Source: JAYZQT01 sp036136335 (GTDB lineage: Bacteria; Pseudomonadota; Alphaproteobacteria; MPNO01; UBA830). Taken from it: DNA of 47,799 bases. Location: the NCBI GenBank assembly GCA_036136335.1, contig JAYZQT010000065.1, positions 1-47,799 on the forward strand, written 5' to 3'. Positions 8,863 through 17,169 of this stretch are shown one piece after another. Each line of letters begins with the position of its first letter. Positions within the stretch are counted from its first letter, which is position 1. The translations under genes were made by a program, and so were the position numbers. The notes beneath the pieces were generated by a model. That model was not told the origin of the DNA and searched no databases. It saw nothing but the letters and a program-made list of their open reading frames with translations.

Positions 8863-9534
8863 CTATATCTCTATTTCGCGGTCTATGAAAACTTGATATT
8901 TCTGCAATTTTGGCTTGTCTTTATCTTGGGCATTGACGTAGGAAATCGAAGACTTCCCGCTGAGGTATCGCGGCAATATCATCACCCGAACGAATTTACC
9001 AGGTTTATCGTTGGGTGCCCAGGCGCGCACTGGCTCGGGCCCCGCTTCAAACCATGCTTCGCCTGCTGTAATTTTTTGCGTTGCTCCCTGTGTTTTGACT
9101 GTAAACCCGCCCTCAATCAGGCAACGGATTCCTGGGCCTTGATGAACATGAGAGTAGGCTATTCCCGATGGAGGAATTTCGACACGATCACTGCGCCACA
9201 GATAGGAGTTACCTGATTCAAGGTCAACTTCAGCTGAAATCTTGTGGGTAGAGGTCACACCATCACCGTTTACAATGCCTTGCTCCAATTCTGTGCCAGC
9301 TGCAACCAGCTCGTAACGAAGCAGGCGTGTAATTTCTTTGCCACCTGTGATCATCACGGACCGGCTGGAAAAGAAAGCCGAGTTTGGAGCCAGTGTGGTA
9401 CTTACCGAAGGGGTGTCGATCGTTGCCATCCCCGCCGTTACATAAAAGCTCCGGTTTCCGGGTGGAAGTTGGGCAGGCAACTTGGAGGTTGGTGCCAGAA
9501 CGTCGTTGTAGAGGCGAAGTATATAACCTGCCAT
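8863..9534 (-). CDS. Cupin-fold protein, function unknown
   Basis: 223 residues. The N-terminal half (FYVTAGMATI, then STTLAPNSAFF) and the C-terminal half (SHVHQGPGIRCLIEGG about residue 130-145, followed by GEAWFEAGPEPVRAWAP) both look like cupin beta-barrel strands. The C-terminal barrel has the HxH-type pair in SHVHQGPG. The ATG is preceded by an AAGGGGAG sequence about 13 bases upstream on the minus strand, rather far. Its coupling to the ThDP enzyme suggests a metal-dependent or sensing role in the same pathway. No specific substrate can be assigned. Confidence 0.6.
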   Translation of the reverse strand: MAGYILRLYNDVLAPTSKLPAQLPPGNRSFYVTAGMATIDTPSVSTTLAPNSAFFSSRSVMITGGKEITRLLRYELVAAGTELEQGIVNGDGVTSTHKISAEVDLESGNSYLWRSDRVEIPPSGIAYSHVHQGPGIRCLIEGGFTVKTQGATQKITAGEAWFEAGPEPVRAWAPNDKPGKFVRVMILPRYLSGKSSISYVNAQDKDKPKLQKYQVFIDREIEI

Positions 9535-9608
9535 ATGTAGGAAACTCCCCTTTGTCTGTTCGGGGTATCACAGCCTTGTTAAGGCAGCAAGCTGGAGGTT
9601 TGCGCGCG

Positions 9609-9636
9609 TTGACCTTGGCGCGTGCGCGGCTATGAT
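9609..9636 (+). promoter_or_regulatory. Candidate sigma-70-type promoter of prpDBC
   Basis: TTGACC (9609-9614) and TATGAT (9631-9636) are separated by 16 bases, in the divergent gap between the cupin and prpD. The expected transcription start is near 9643, about 32 bases before the GTG. A small dyad GCCTT-GTT-AAGGC at 9573-9585 lies upstream and could be an operator shared with the minus-strand operon. Confidence 0.55.
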
Positions 9637-9674
9637 GTGGCGCCATCAAAATCCCATGACGGAGCTATTAAATC

Positions 9675-11183
9675 GTGCAAAATCATCAAGTTAAAGTATT
9701 TTCTTCAAAACAAGAATTAAAAAAGAAGGATCAGCTTGCATGGAAACTGGCCGCGGTAGCTGCTGATCCCGTCAATGTGCAGGGCGAGGTGGCTGAAATG
9801 ATTGTAAATCGAATAATCGATAATGCGTCTGTCGCGATTGCTTCGATTAACCGACGGCCCGTGACCAATGCCCGTGCTATGGCTATCTGTCATCCGCGAC
9901 CCGGTGGAGCAACGGTTTTTGGAGTTTCGCAGGACCAGCGGTTCTCTGCAGAATGGGCGGCATGGGCAAACGGGGCAGCCGTAAGGGAACTAGACTACCA
10001 CGACACGTTTCTGGCAGCGGATTATTCCCATCCTGGCGACAACATCCCACCGGTCCTAGCGGTCGCCCAGCAGAAAGGGTGCAACGGCCTTGAACTGGTT
10101 CGCGCCATTGCGACCGGATATGAAATTCAGGTCAACCTCGTGAAAGGCATATGTCTTCACGCGCATAAAATTGATCATATCGCCCATATTGGACCCTCCG
10201 CTGCGGCAGCACTTGGGACCCTCTTGCGATTGAACAGGGAGACCATCTATCAGGCCATCCAGCAGGCACTCCATGTTACATGCACTACTCGTCAATCGCG
10301 AAAGGGTGAAATTTCAAGCTGGAAAGCATATGCACCGGCTCATGCGGGAAAATTGGCTATAGAAGCGGTGGATCGCTGCATGCGTGGTGAGGGCGCGCCA
10401 TCTCCAATTTATGAAGGTGAGGATAGCGTTATCGCGTGGATGCTTGACGGTCCGAATGCAAATTACATTGTTCCTCTTCCTGACCCCGGGGAGCCAAAAC
10501 GGGCCATCCTCGAAACCTATACCAAGGAGCATTCGGCGGAATATCAGAGCCAGGCGCTTATCGACCTAGCCCGGAATATGGGTAAGCAGATTTCCGCCTT
10601 TGAGGAGATCGATAAAATTGTCATCCAAACCAGTCATCACACGCATTATGTGATTGGCACGGGCGCAGGTGATCCGCAGAAAATGAATCCAACCGCGAGC
10701 CGTGAGACCCTTGACCATTCTATCATGTTTATCTTCGCTGTCGCATTGCAGGATCAGGCCTGGCACCACGTAAACTCATACCTGCCGGAGCGGGCACAAC
10801 GTCCGGATACGGTCAAGCTATGGCAGAAGATATCGACAGTCGAGGACCCCCGATGGACAGAACGCTACCATGACCCTGACCCCAAAAGACGGGCATTCGG
10901 AGGCCGGGTGGTAATTCACATGAAAAATGGGTCAACGATCGAAGATGAACTCGCTGTAGCGGACGCACATCCCGCAGGAAGTCGTCCCTTTGCGAGAGAA
11001 GACTACATTGGTAAGTTTGATAAATTGATTGATGGAATTGTCAGTTCCAGAGAACGCGACCGTTTCCTGGATACAGTCCAGCGGTTGCCCGCGCTGACGG
11101 CTGAAGAACTGGGCGGATTGCATGTAACGCTTGATCTCGAACCACTCAAAAGTTCCATTCGTGATGATAGAGGAATTTTCTAG
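9675..11183 (+). CDS. prpD: 2-methylcitrate dehydratase
   Basis: 502 residues, matching full-length PrpD. It dehydrates 2-methylcitrate to 2-methyl-cis-aconitate in the cytosolic methylcitrate cycle. Landmarks include AANGAAVRELDYHDTFLAADYSHPGDNI (written here as pieces: ELDYHDTF near 110-117 and HPGDNIPP near 124-131), DHIAHIGPSAAAALG near 171-185, and SAEYQSQALIDLA near 293-305, all typical of PrpD rather than generic MmgE proteins. GTG start with GGAG at 9661-9664. The stop codon overlaps the prpB start by one base. Assignment is supported strongly by prpB and prpC downstream. Confidence 0.93.
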   Translation: MQNHQVKVFSSKQELKKKDQLAWKLAAVAADPVNVQGEVAEMIVNRIIDNASVAIASINRRPVTNARAMAICHPRPGGATVFGVSQDQRFSAEWAAWANGAAVRELDYHDTFLAADYSHPGDNIPPVLAVAQQKGCNGLELVRAIATGYEIQVNLVKGICLHAHKIDHIAHIGPSAAAALGTLLRLNRETIYQAIQQALHVTCTTRQSRKGEISSWKAYAPAHAGKLAIEAVDRCMRGEGAPSPIYEGEDSVIAWMLDGPNANYIVPLPDPGEPKRAILETYTKEHSAEYQSQALIDLARNMGKQISAFEEIDKIVIQTSHHTHYVIGTGAGDPQKMNPTASRETLDHSIMFIFAVALQDQAWHHVNSYLPERAQRPDTVKLWQKISTVEDPRWTERYHDPDPKRRAFGGRVVIHMKNGSTIEDELAVADAHPAGSRPFAREDYIGKFDKLIDGIVSSRERDRFLDTVQRLPALTAEELGGLHVTLDLEPLKSSIRDDRGIF

Positions 11184-12094
11184 TGCTATTTTCCAAAAAG
11201 ACCGCGGCTGAAAAGCGCAATAATTTTCGTGAAGCTCTGGCTGAAGGACGACTGCTGCAATTCCCGGGAGCGCATGCTCCCATTGTATCGTTACTGATTC
11301 AGGATCAGGGGTTTGATGGGGTTTATATCTCGGGCGCGGCACTTTCGGCCGAACTTGGCCTTCCTGATATTGGTCTCACCACGATGACCGAGGTCACGCA
11401 GCGCGGCCGGCAAATTGCTCGTGTGACAGAGCTTCCCGCCCTGATAGATATTGATACCGGTTTCGGCGAGCCAATGAGTGCGGCACGGACAGTGCAGGAG
11501 CTTGAAGAACTTGGTCTTGCAGGATGCCATCTTGAAGATCAGGTTAATCCTAAACGATGTGGGCACCTTGATAACAAGACAATCACACCGCGCGGCGACA
11601 TGGTAATGAAGATCCGAAGTGCGTCTGACGCGAAAAGAGATTCCAACTTTCTATTAATGGCCAGCACCGACGCGCGGGCGTCTGAAGGGCTCGATGCTAC
11701 GCTTGATCGTGCAAGGGCATACATAGACGCAGGTGCGGATGCCATTTTTCCTGAAGCCCTGCAGAATATTTCGGAATATGAAAAAGTACGGGAATCACTC
11801 AACGTACCCTTACTTGCGAATCTCACAGAATTTGGAAAGACGCCTCTGCTAACAAAAAGGGAACTGGAGGATCTCGGATACAATATAGCAATCTATCCGG
11901 TAACCTCGCTTCGCCTTTCAATGAAAGCGGTGGAAGATGGTTTTGCTGCACTGAAACAGCGGGGAACTCAGCGGGATATCGTCGATAAAATGCAGACTCG
12001 TGCCCGTTTGTATGAGGTTATCCGGTATGAGGATTATAACCGGTTTGATCAGGATACTTACAATTTTAAACTTGAGGGCCAGGGAGACGATTGA
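11183..12094 (+). CDS. prpB: 2-methylisocitrate lyase
   Basis: 303 residues, isocitrate-lyase/PEP-mutase superfamily TIM barrel. The catalytic loop KRCGH (124-128) is intact, as are the metal-binding DIDTGFG (89-95) and the LEDQVNPK segment before the loop. It cleaves 2-methylisocitrate to pyruvate and succinate. The GTG start at 11183 overlaps the last base of the prpD stop, and its own TGA shares a base with the prpC ATG, so the three genes are translationally coupled. Confidence 0.96.
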   Translation: MLFSKKTAAEKRNNFREALAEGRLLQFPGAHAPIVSLLIQDQGFDGVYISGAALSAELGLPDIGLTTMTEVTQRGRQIARVTELPALIDIDTGFGEPMSAARTVQELEELGLAGCHLEDQVNPKRCGHLDNKTITPRGDMVMKIRSASDAKRDSNFLLMASTDARASEGLDATLDRARAYIDAGADAIFPEALQNISEYEKVRESLNVPLLANLTEFGKTPLLTKRELEDLGYNIAIYPVTSLRLSMKAVEDGFAALKQRGTQRDIVDKMQTRARLYEVIRYEDYNRFDQDTYNFKLEGQGDD

Positions 12095-13305
12095 TGGCTG
12101 CAAAGGAATCTTCAAAAGCAAAAAATATTGACCGGAATGTAAGAACACGGAAGAAAGCCCAATTGAAACAGCGCAAGGTAGCAACACCAGAAATTTTTAA
12201 AGGCCTCGCGGGTGTCACGGTTGACACAACTTCCGTCTCAAAGGTCATGCCAGAGACGAACTCTCTTACATATCGGGGATACCCCGTCCAGGACCTTGCA
12301 GCGCACTGCAAATTTGAAGAAATTGCCTATCTGATGTGGTACGGGGAGTTGCCAAATAAAGCCGAACTGCGCAAATTTTCTAGAGATGAACGGAGCCGGC
12401 GCAATATTTCGCGGGCCCATGTGGATGTCATCCGCCTTTATCCGAAACGTGCCCATCCGATGGACACGCTCCGCACTTCCGTCAGCTATCTCGGGACTAC
12501 GGAGACTGCCTGGGGTGGAGAGCCCGCAGCGGTAGACCTCGAGCGTGCAATGGATATGCTGGCAAAAATACCGACAATGATTGCGACCGACTACAGGTTC
12601 CGCAAGGGCCTGAAACGCAAAGCCCCTCGGGCCGATCTGTCAATTTCGGAAAATTTCTTCTACATGTGTTTCGGAAAGGTTCCACCCAAGGAGGTAATCC
12701 GTGCCTTCGATATATCGATGATCCTGTATGCTGAACACAGTTTTAACGCCTCTACATTTACTGCTCGGGTAATCACGTCATCACGCTCGGATATATACAG
12801 CGCCGTTACAGGGGGGATCGGGTCACTTAAAGGTCCTTTGCATGGAGGCGCCAACGAGGCGGTAATGCACAACTTGATTGAAATCGGAAACCCGGAGAAC
12901 GCAGAAAAATGGCTTCGCGACAGGCAGGCCGCAAAAGAACTGGTGATGGGATTTGGACACCGTGTCTACAAACAGGGAGATTCCCGGGTCCCTACCATGC
13001 GAGCGGCACTTGAAGATCTCGCAGCTTGGCAGGGCGATACCAAGTGGCTCGAAATATCCGATATCCTTCAGAGCATCATGATCGATGAAAAAGGCATACA
13101 TCCCAATCTCGATTTTCCGGCTGGTCCGGCCTATTACCTGATGGGATTCGAAATCGATATGTACACCCCGATTTTTGTAATGAGCCGGATCACTGGTTGG
13201 GCCGCACATGTGCTGGAACAGAATGCGGCAAATAGCCTGATCCGACCTCTCAGTGCCTATGCTGGGCGCGGGCAGCGCAAAGTTAAACCGATCTCAAACC
13301 GATAG
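12094..13305 (+). CDS. prpC: 2-methylcitrate synthase
   Basis: 403 residues from ATG 12094, which has AGGGAG 7 bases upstream and overlaps the prpB stop (TGATG); a TTG one codon earlier is not needed. The citrate-synthase catalytic set is visible: His in GPLHGGANEAV, His in GFGHRVYKQGD, and Asp in NLDFPAGPAYYLMG. An N-terminal extension of about 25 lysine/arginine-rich residues precedes the domain. In operon with prpD and prpB it condenses propionyl-CoA with oxaloacetate. No separate aconitase (acnD) or prpF is present, consistent with the PrpD-type cycle. Confidence 0.95.
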   Translation: MAAKESSKAKNIDRNVRTRKKAQLKQRKVATPEIFKGLAGVTVDTTSVSKVMPETNSLTYRGYPVQDLAAHCKFEEIAYLMWYGELPNKAELRKFSRDERSRRNISRAHVDVIRLYPKRAHPMDTLRTSVSYLGTTETAWGGEPAAVDLERAMDMLAKIPTMIATDYRFRKGLKRKAPRADLSISENFFYMCFGKVPPKEVIRAFDISMILYAEHSFNASTFTARVITSSRSDIYSAVTGGIGSLKGPLHGGANEAVMHNLIEIGNPENAEKWLRDRQAAKELVMGFGHRVYKQGDSRVPTMRAALEDLAAWQGDTKWLEISDILQSIMIDEKGIHPNLDFPAGPAYYLMGFEIDMYTPIFVMSRITGWAAHVLEQNAANSLIRPLSAYAGRGQRKVKPISNR

Positions 13306-13308
13306 TTT

Positions 13309-14217
13309 CTAGTTTGAACCCCCCAAATGTTTTTCGTTCCGATCCCGTTGCCCGTGGCGGAGCAGATACACGGCCGCCCCTATGATGGTCGCGGTCCCCG
13401 CTATGGACCAGAGATCAGGCAGCTCTGAAAAGACAATGTAGCCGAGTAGAGCGGCGATGGGCAGCCGCACGAAGTCGAACGGCGCAACAATACTTATTTC
13501 GCCCGCGTCGTATGCTCGTGCCAGACAATCCTGTCCAATCGCACCCAGAGCACCGGCAAGCAACAGCCATGCGGTCTGCAAACGATCGGGTGTTTCCCAC
13601 GAAATCAATGCCGGCGGTATCAAAATGAAGGTACCAAAGAGCATGAAATAGAACACGATGCGTGTTGGTGGCTCACTTGATGATAGAGTCTTCATGGATA
13701 TCATCGCGGAGGAAGCGAGAATAGCGCTAAGCAGTGCCAGCAACATTGCCGGCTCGATCCCACCGTGCGGTTTAATAATCATAATTACACCGAAAAACCC
13801 GACAACTGTTGCGGCTATCCGCCGGCCACGAATGGTTTCGTGCAATACAATCGCACCGATCAGGATTGACCAGAATGGTGATGTGAACGCGAGAACCATC
13901 GCGTCCGCGAGGATAAGATGTTCAAGGGAGAAGATGACACAGACAAATGCGGAAATGCCGAAGAATGACCTGATGAAATGACGACCAAGCCGAGCGGTCC
14001 GTATGCCTGGCATTCCCATCCGATAGAGCCATGGAAGAAGCATGCACAAGGCAAAGAAGGTTCGGGAGATTGCTACGACAAAGACCGGTAATTCGGTAAT
14101 CATCTGTTTCACGATGGTAAACATCATCGTCAACATTGTGACAGCGAGAAGCATCCAGAAGATTCCGCGAACAGTGTCTAGGGCTGGGCTATAGGTATGG
14201 CCGTCTCGGCTTGTCAA
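13309..14217 (-). CDS. DMT superfamily (EamA-type) inner-membrane transporter
   Basis: 302 residues with ten hydrophobic helices arranged as two EamA repeats. The first repeat contains AISRTFFALCMLLPW and HLILADAMVLAFTSPFW; the second contains the PFDFVRLPIAALLGYIVFSE segment typical of drug/metabolite exporters. It starts with TTG at 14217, with AGGAAAG about 9 bases upstream on the minus strand. The stop is 3 bases from the convergent prpC stop. The substrate is unknown; such proteins commonly export amino acids or metabolites. Confidence 0.85.
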   Translation of the reverse strand: MTSRDGHTYSPALDTVRGIFWMLLAVTMLTMMFTIVKQMITELPVFVVAISRTFFALCMLLPWLYRMGMPGIRTARLGRHFIRSFFGISAFVCVIFSLEHLILADAMVLAFTSPFWSILIGAIVLHETIRGRRIAATVVGFFGVIMIIKPHGGIEPAMLLALLSAILASSAMISMKTLSSSEPPTRIVFYFMLFGTFILIPPALISWETPDRLQTAWLLLAGALGAIGQDCLARAYDAGEISIVAPFDFVRLPIAALLGYIVFSELPDLWSIAGTATIIGAAVYLLRHGQRDRNEKHLGGSN

Positions 14218-14366
14218 TTAATTCGCTTTCCTGGGGATTGGCAGAGTGCCGTAGATGAGAGTGCCTAACAGAGAGGGCATGCGGTTACAATGTTCACCCT
14301 GTTGCAAACGGCCTATTCCTGATAAATCCCTATGTTTGCTAAAGTACTAATGACGGAAACAGTAAG

Positions 14367-15338
14367 TTGAGGATTCTTTTCATTACGTCCACTCGGATAG
14401 GGGATGCCGTTCTTTCATCAGGGCTGATTTCGTATCTTTCTGATCGCCATCCTGATGCACGGTTTACAATTGTCTGTGGTGCGCCAGCTGCACCGCTTTT
14501 CGAGGCGGTCCCGCGGATTGAACATTTGATGGCAATAAGAAAACGTCCACTGCACGGGCATTGGTTTGCGCTTTGGGCCAAATGTCTGCCGACACGATGG
14601 GACCAGATATATGACTTACGTGGGTCCATTCTATCATGGTTTCTGATTGCACGTGAGCGCGTAACTGGGAGGTATCGCAATGAAAATATGCACAGGGTTG
14701 ATGAGCTTGCGGATTTAGCTGGGATTTTTCCACCACCAAACCCAACCCTGTGGCTTTCTAATACTGCATGTTCGGCTGCTGCGGATTTGATCCCTGCTGA
14801 GATCCCGGTCCTCGCTGTTGGGCCGACAGCAAACTGGGGTGGAAAAATATGGCCAGCTGACCGCTTCGCGGAATTGGTAAGTCGCGTTATAGACCCTGCA
14901 GGGCTCCTGCCTGGAGCACGTGTTGCGGTTCTGGGCCATGAGGTTGAAAGAAAGTTGGCGGCTGTTCTCTTAGATCGAATACCCACATGTCAGGTTATTG
15001 ATTTGATCGGAAAACCGTTATCTATCGCTGCTGCATGCATCAAACAATGCACAATGTATATAGGTAATGATTCAGGATTGATGCATATTGCGGCAGCATC
15101 AGGGACACCTACATTAGGGCTTTTTGGCCCGTCGTCTGAGGCCCGTTATGGTCCATGGGGTCCTATGTGCGCGACTGTACGCACCACTGAAAGCTATAAA
15201 GAGCTGGTTGGTTCTCCTGATTTTGATCATCGGAATCATCAATCGTTAATGCGTGGACTTACGGTGGATGCGGCGCACGATGCTCTTGCCAAACTTTATG
15301 CAAGCGTCAAATACGATAAGGGAAGGGAATCTGTTTGA
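14367..15338 (+). CDS. Glycosyltransferase family 9 protein (heptosyltransferase-like)
   Basis: 323 residues, TTG start giving the usual RILFITSTRIGDAVLSSGL beginning of the GT-B fold. The C-terminal nucleotide-sugar-binding region carries MYIGNDSGLMHIAAASGTP (residues about 228-246) and LGLFGPS, which is the heptosyltransferase signature. The family adds ADP-heptose to lipopolysaccharide core at the inner face of the inner membrane. An upstream ATG at 14350 is not in frame. It overlaps the start of the TetR gene by 4 bases (TTGA). The acceptor is not predictable. Confidence 0.85.
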   Translation: MRILFITSTRIGDAVLSSGLISYLSDRHPDARFTIVCGAPAAPLFEAVPRIEHLMAIRKRPLHGHWFALWAKCLPTRWDQIYDLRGSILSWFLIARERVTGRYRNENMHRVDELADLAGIFPPPNPTLWLSNTACSAAADLIPAEIPVLAVGPTANWGGKIWPADRFAELVSRVIDPAGLLPGARVAVLGHEVERKLAAVLLDRIPTCQVIDLIGKPLSIAAACIKQCTMYIGNDSGLMHIAAASGTPTLGLFGPSSEARYGPWGPMCATVRTTESYKELVGSPDFDHRNHQSLMRGLTVDAAHDALAKLYASVKYDKGRESV

Positions 15339-15943
15339 ACAAGCCGCGGACAGTTGCTGAAGAACGACGCGAAAACCGTCGGGAGCAAATTCTGGATGCG
15401 GCGCAGGATCTGTTTCACCGGCAGGGTTACGCCAATACATCGCTGGATGACATTGCGCGGGCAGTAGGGATCAAACGCGAAGGTCTTTATTATTATTTTC
15501 CAAACCGTACAGAAATTCTGATCACAATTATCAAGCCGCTGGGACTGCAGTTGCGTGATCGGGTTCGTGAAATACTGGAGAGCAACGAAACTCCAGAAGA
15601 AAAGATCCGGTTGACGGTAGAGAACCACCTGATGCGGTTTGAAAACAGGTTTGCCGAGTCCAAAATCACGCTGCGAGATGACTATTTTAGCGAAAATGAA
15701 TTGGTTCTTGCCTAATTGGGACCGATCTGGGATGTTTATGAGCATCTCGGGGTTGGCATAATTAAAGAAGGACAACGACGTGGTGTGTTTGATAAGGCGC
15801 TTGATCCCCGGCTTGCCCATCTGGGCATACTGGGCTTATGTAATTGGGTGGCCCGTTGGTACGTGCCCAGCAAATCGATCCCCGTTCCGGACCTGATTGA
15901 AATGTACAACCGGATGATTCTGAGGGGCCTCAGTTCAGATTAA
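15335..15943 (+). pseudogene. TetR family transcriptional regulator interrupted by one in-frame TAA
   Basis: The frame reads as a full 202-residue TetR regulator with a single TAA at 15713-15715. The N-terminal part (126 residues from TTG 15335) has the helix-turn-helix TSLDDIARAVGIKREGLYYYF (about residues 35-55). The part after the stop continues in the same frame (LGPIWDVYEHL onwards, to the TAA at 15941-15943) and looks like the ligand-domain helices of the same protein. There is no frameshift. A truncated protein would keep DNA binding but lose most of the dimer/ligand domain. A recent nonsense mutation, a sequencing error or readthrough are all possible. It overlaps GT9 by 4 bases and the convergent ald by 4 bases. 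Confidence 0.8.
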
Positions 15944-17058
15944 ACGGATAACGCTTCCGCCGCCGGCGTAAACTCTCGTTGCTGGGCTTCCGCCACGGCC
16001 TCGTATGTGAGCTGGCCCAAGTGGACGTTAAGGCCCGCCATCAAATTGAAATCAGCTTTCAGGGCCTCTTTAACGCCCATATCCGCGATTCTCAATGCGA
16101 ATGGAAGAGTTGCGTTGTTGAGAGCGAAGGTTGACGTCCGCGCGACTGCTCCCGGCATATTGGCAACGCAGTAGTGGACAATCTCGTCAACCACAAAGGT
16201 GGGCGCATCATGTGTTGTAGGTTGGCTGGTTTCACAGCATCCACCTTGGTCAATAGCAACATCGACGATCACAGCACCACGTTTCATATGTTTGACCATT
16301 TCCGAGGTAACCAACTTTGGTGCTTCAGCACCAGGAACGAGTACCGCACCAATCACCAGATCTGCTTTTACGATTTCTTCTTCCAAATTTGTCTGGTTAG
16401 AGAAGCGGGTGGTGATAAGACTTTTGTATTGGGTATCAATTTCTGAAAGGCGCCGGATGTCATGGTCAATCACGGTGACATCACCGCCCATGCCCGTTGC
16501 GATAAAAATGGCATTACTGCCAACCACACCGCCACCAATCACCGCAACTTTAGCCGGCGTAACTCCTGGTACGCCCCCCAAGAGAACACCACGTCCCTGG
16601 TGGGCAATCTCCAGACAGGTGGCACCTGCCTGTACGGCCATGCGCCCTGCCACCTGGCTCATGGGTGCAAGCAACGGGAGCCCTCCAAGGTCGTCGGTGA
16701 CAGTTTCGTATGCGATCCCGGTGCAGCCACTATCAAGCAACCCCTGCGTTTGTTTGAAATCGGGTGCCAGGTGAAGGTAGGTGAAGATTACCTGCCCCTC
16801 GCGCAGCATCCGGATTTCTGAAGGTTGCGGCTCCTTTACCTTGACAACCATGTCCGCTGCTCGGAACACGTCGGCAGCGGTCGGTCCGATCCTTGCGCCT
16901 GCCGTTTCGTATTCGGCATCATCGAACCCGATAGTATGTCCGGCATTATGTTCGACCGTGACCTGATGTCCCCTCGCGATGGTTTCACGGACACTTCCCG
17001 GTGTCATGCCTACACGGTTTTCGTAGGATTTGATTTCACGGGGTACACCAATATGCAT
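15940..17058 (-). CDS. ald: Alanine dehydrogenase
   Basis: 372 residues, the family length. The N-terminus MHIGVPREIKSYENRVGMTP is diagnostic, with catalytic Lys and His expected in VKVKEPQPSE (about 73-82) and FTYLHLAPD (about 92-100). The NAD-binding glycine loop is VIGGGVVGSNAIFIATGMG (about 173-191). It interconverts L-alanine and pyruvate plus ammonia with NAD(H) in the cytosol. The ATG has AGGA about 8 bases upstream on the minus strand. Its upstream gap is shared with the divergent quinone oxidoreductase and holds two dyads. Confidence 0.96.
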   Translation of the reverse strand: MHIGVPREIKSYENRVGMTPGSVRETIARGHQVTVEHNAGHTIGFDDAEYETAGARIGPTAADVFRAADMVVKVKEPQPSEIRMLREGQVIFTYLHLAPDFKQTQGLLDSGCTGIAYETVTDDLGGLPLLAPMSQVAGRMAVQAGATCLEIAHQGRGVLLGGVPGVTPAKVAVIGGGVVGSNAIFIATGMGGDVTVIDHDIRRLSEIDTQYKSLITTRFSNQTNLEEEIVKADLVIGAVLVPGAEAPKLVTSEMVKHMKRGAVIVDVAIDQGGCCETSQPTTHDAPTFVVDEIVHYCVANMPGAVARTSTFALNNATLPFALRIADMGVKEALKADFNLMAGLNVHLGQLTYEAVAEAQQREFTPAAEALSV

Positions 17059-17094
17059 ATGCTAATCCTAGCGGATAGAGAATTGGGAAAAAAT

Positions 17095-17121
17095 TGACCG
17101 TTGCGGAATATACATCGGTCA
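17095..17121. promoter_or_regulatory. Candidate operator: TGACCG-N15-CGGTCA dyad
   Basis: Perfect 6-base inverted repeats at 17095-17100 and 17116-17121 lie between ald and the quinone oxidoreductase gene. TTGACC at 17094-17099 also resembles a -35 element, but no good -10 follows at 16-18 bases. The half-site style is common for TetR-type operators; a broken TetR gene is located just beyond ald. Binding is inference. Confidence 0.4.
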
Positions 17122-17124
17122 GTA

Positions 17125-17146
17125 ATTTAATGGCAGGCCATTAAAT
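17125..17146. promoter_or_regulatory. 22-bp perfect palindrome, candidate operator
   Basis: Arms ATTTAATGGC (17125-17134) and GCCATTAAAT (17137-17146) are exact reverse complements with only AG between them. It ends 23 bases before the ATG of the quinone oxidoreductase. A T5 run follows at 17150-17154, so a weak terminator or attenuator hairpin is the alternative reading. The AT-rich, tightly spaced symmetry favours a protein-binding site. Confidence 0.55.
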
Positions 17147-17169
17147 GCGTTTTTGAGAGGACAAACAAC

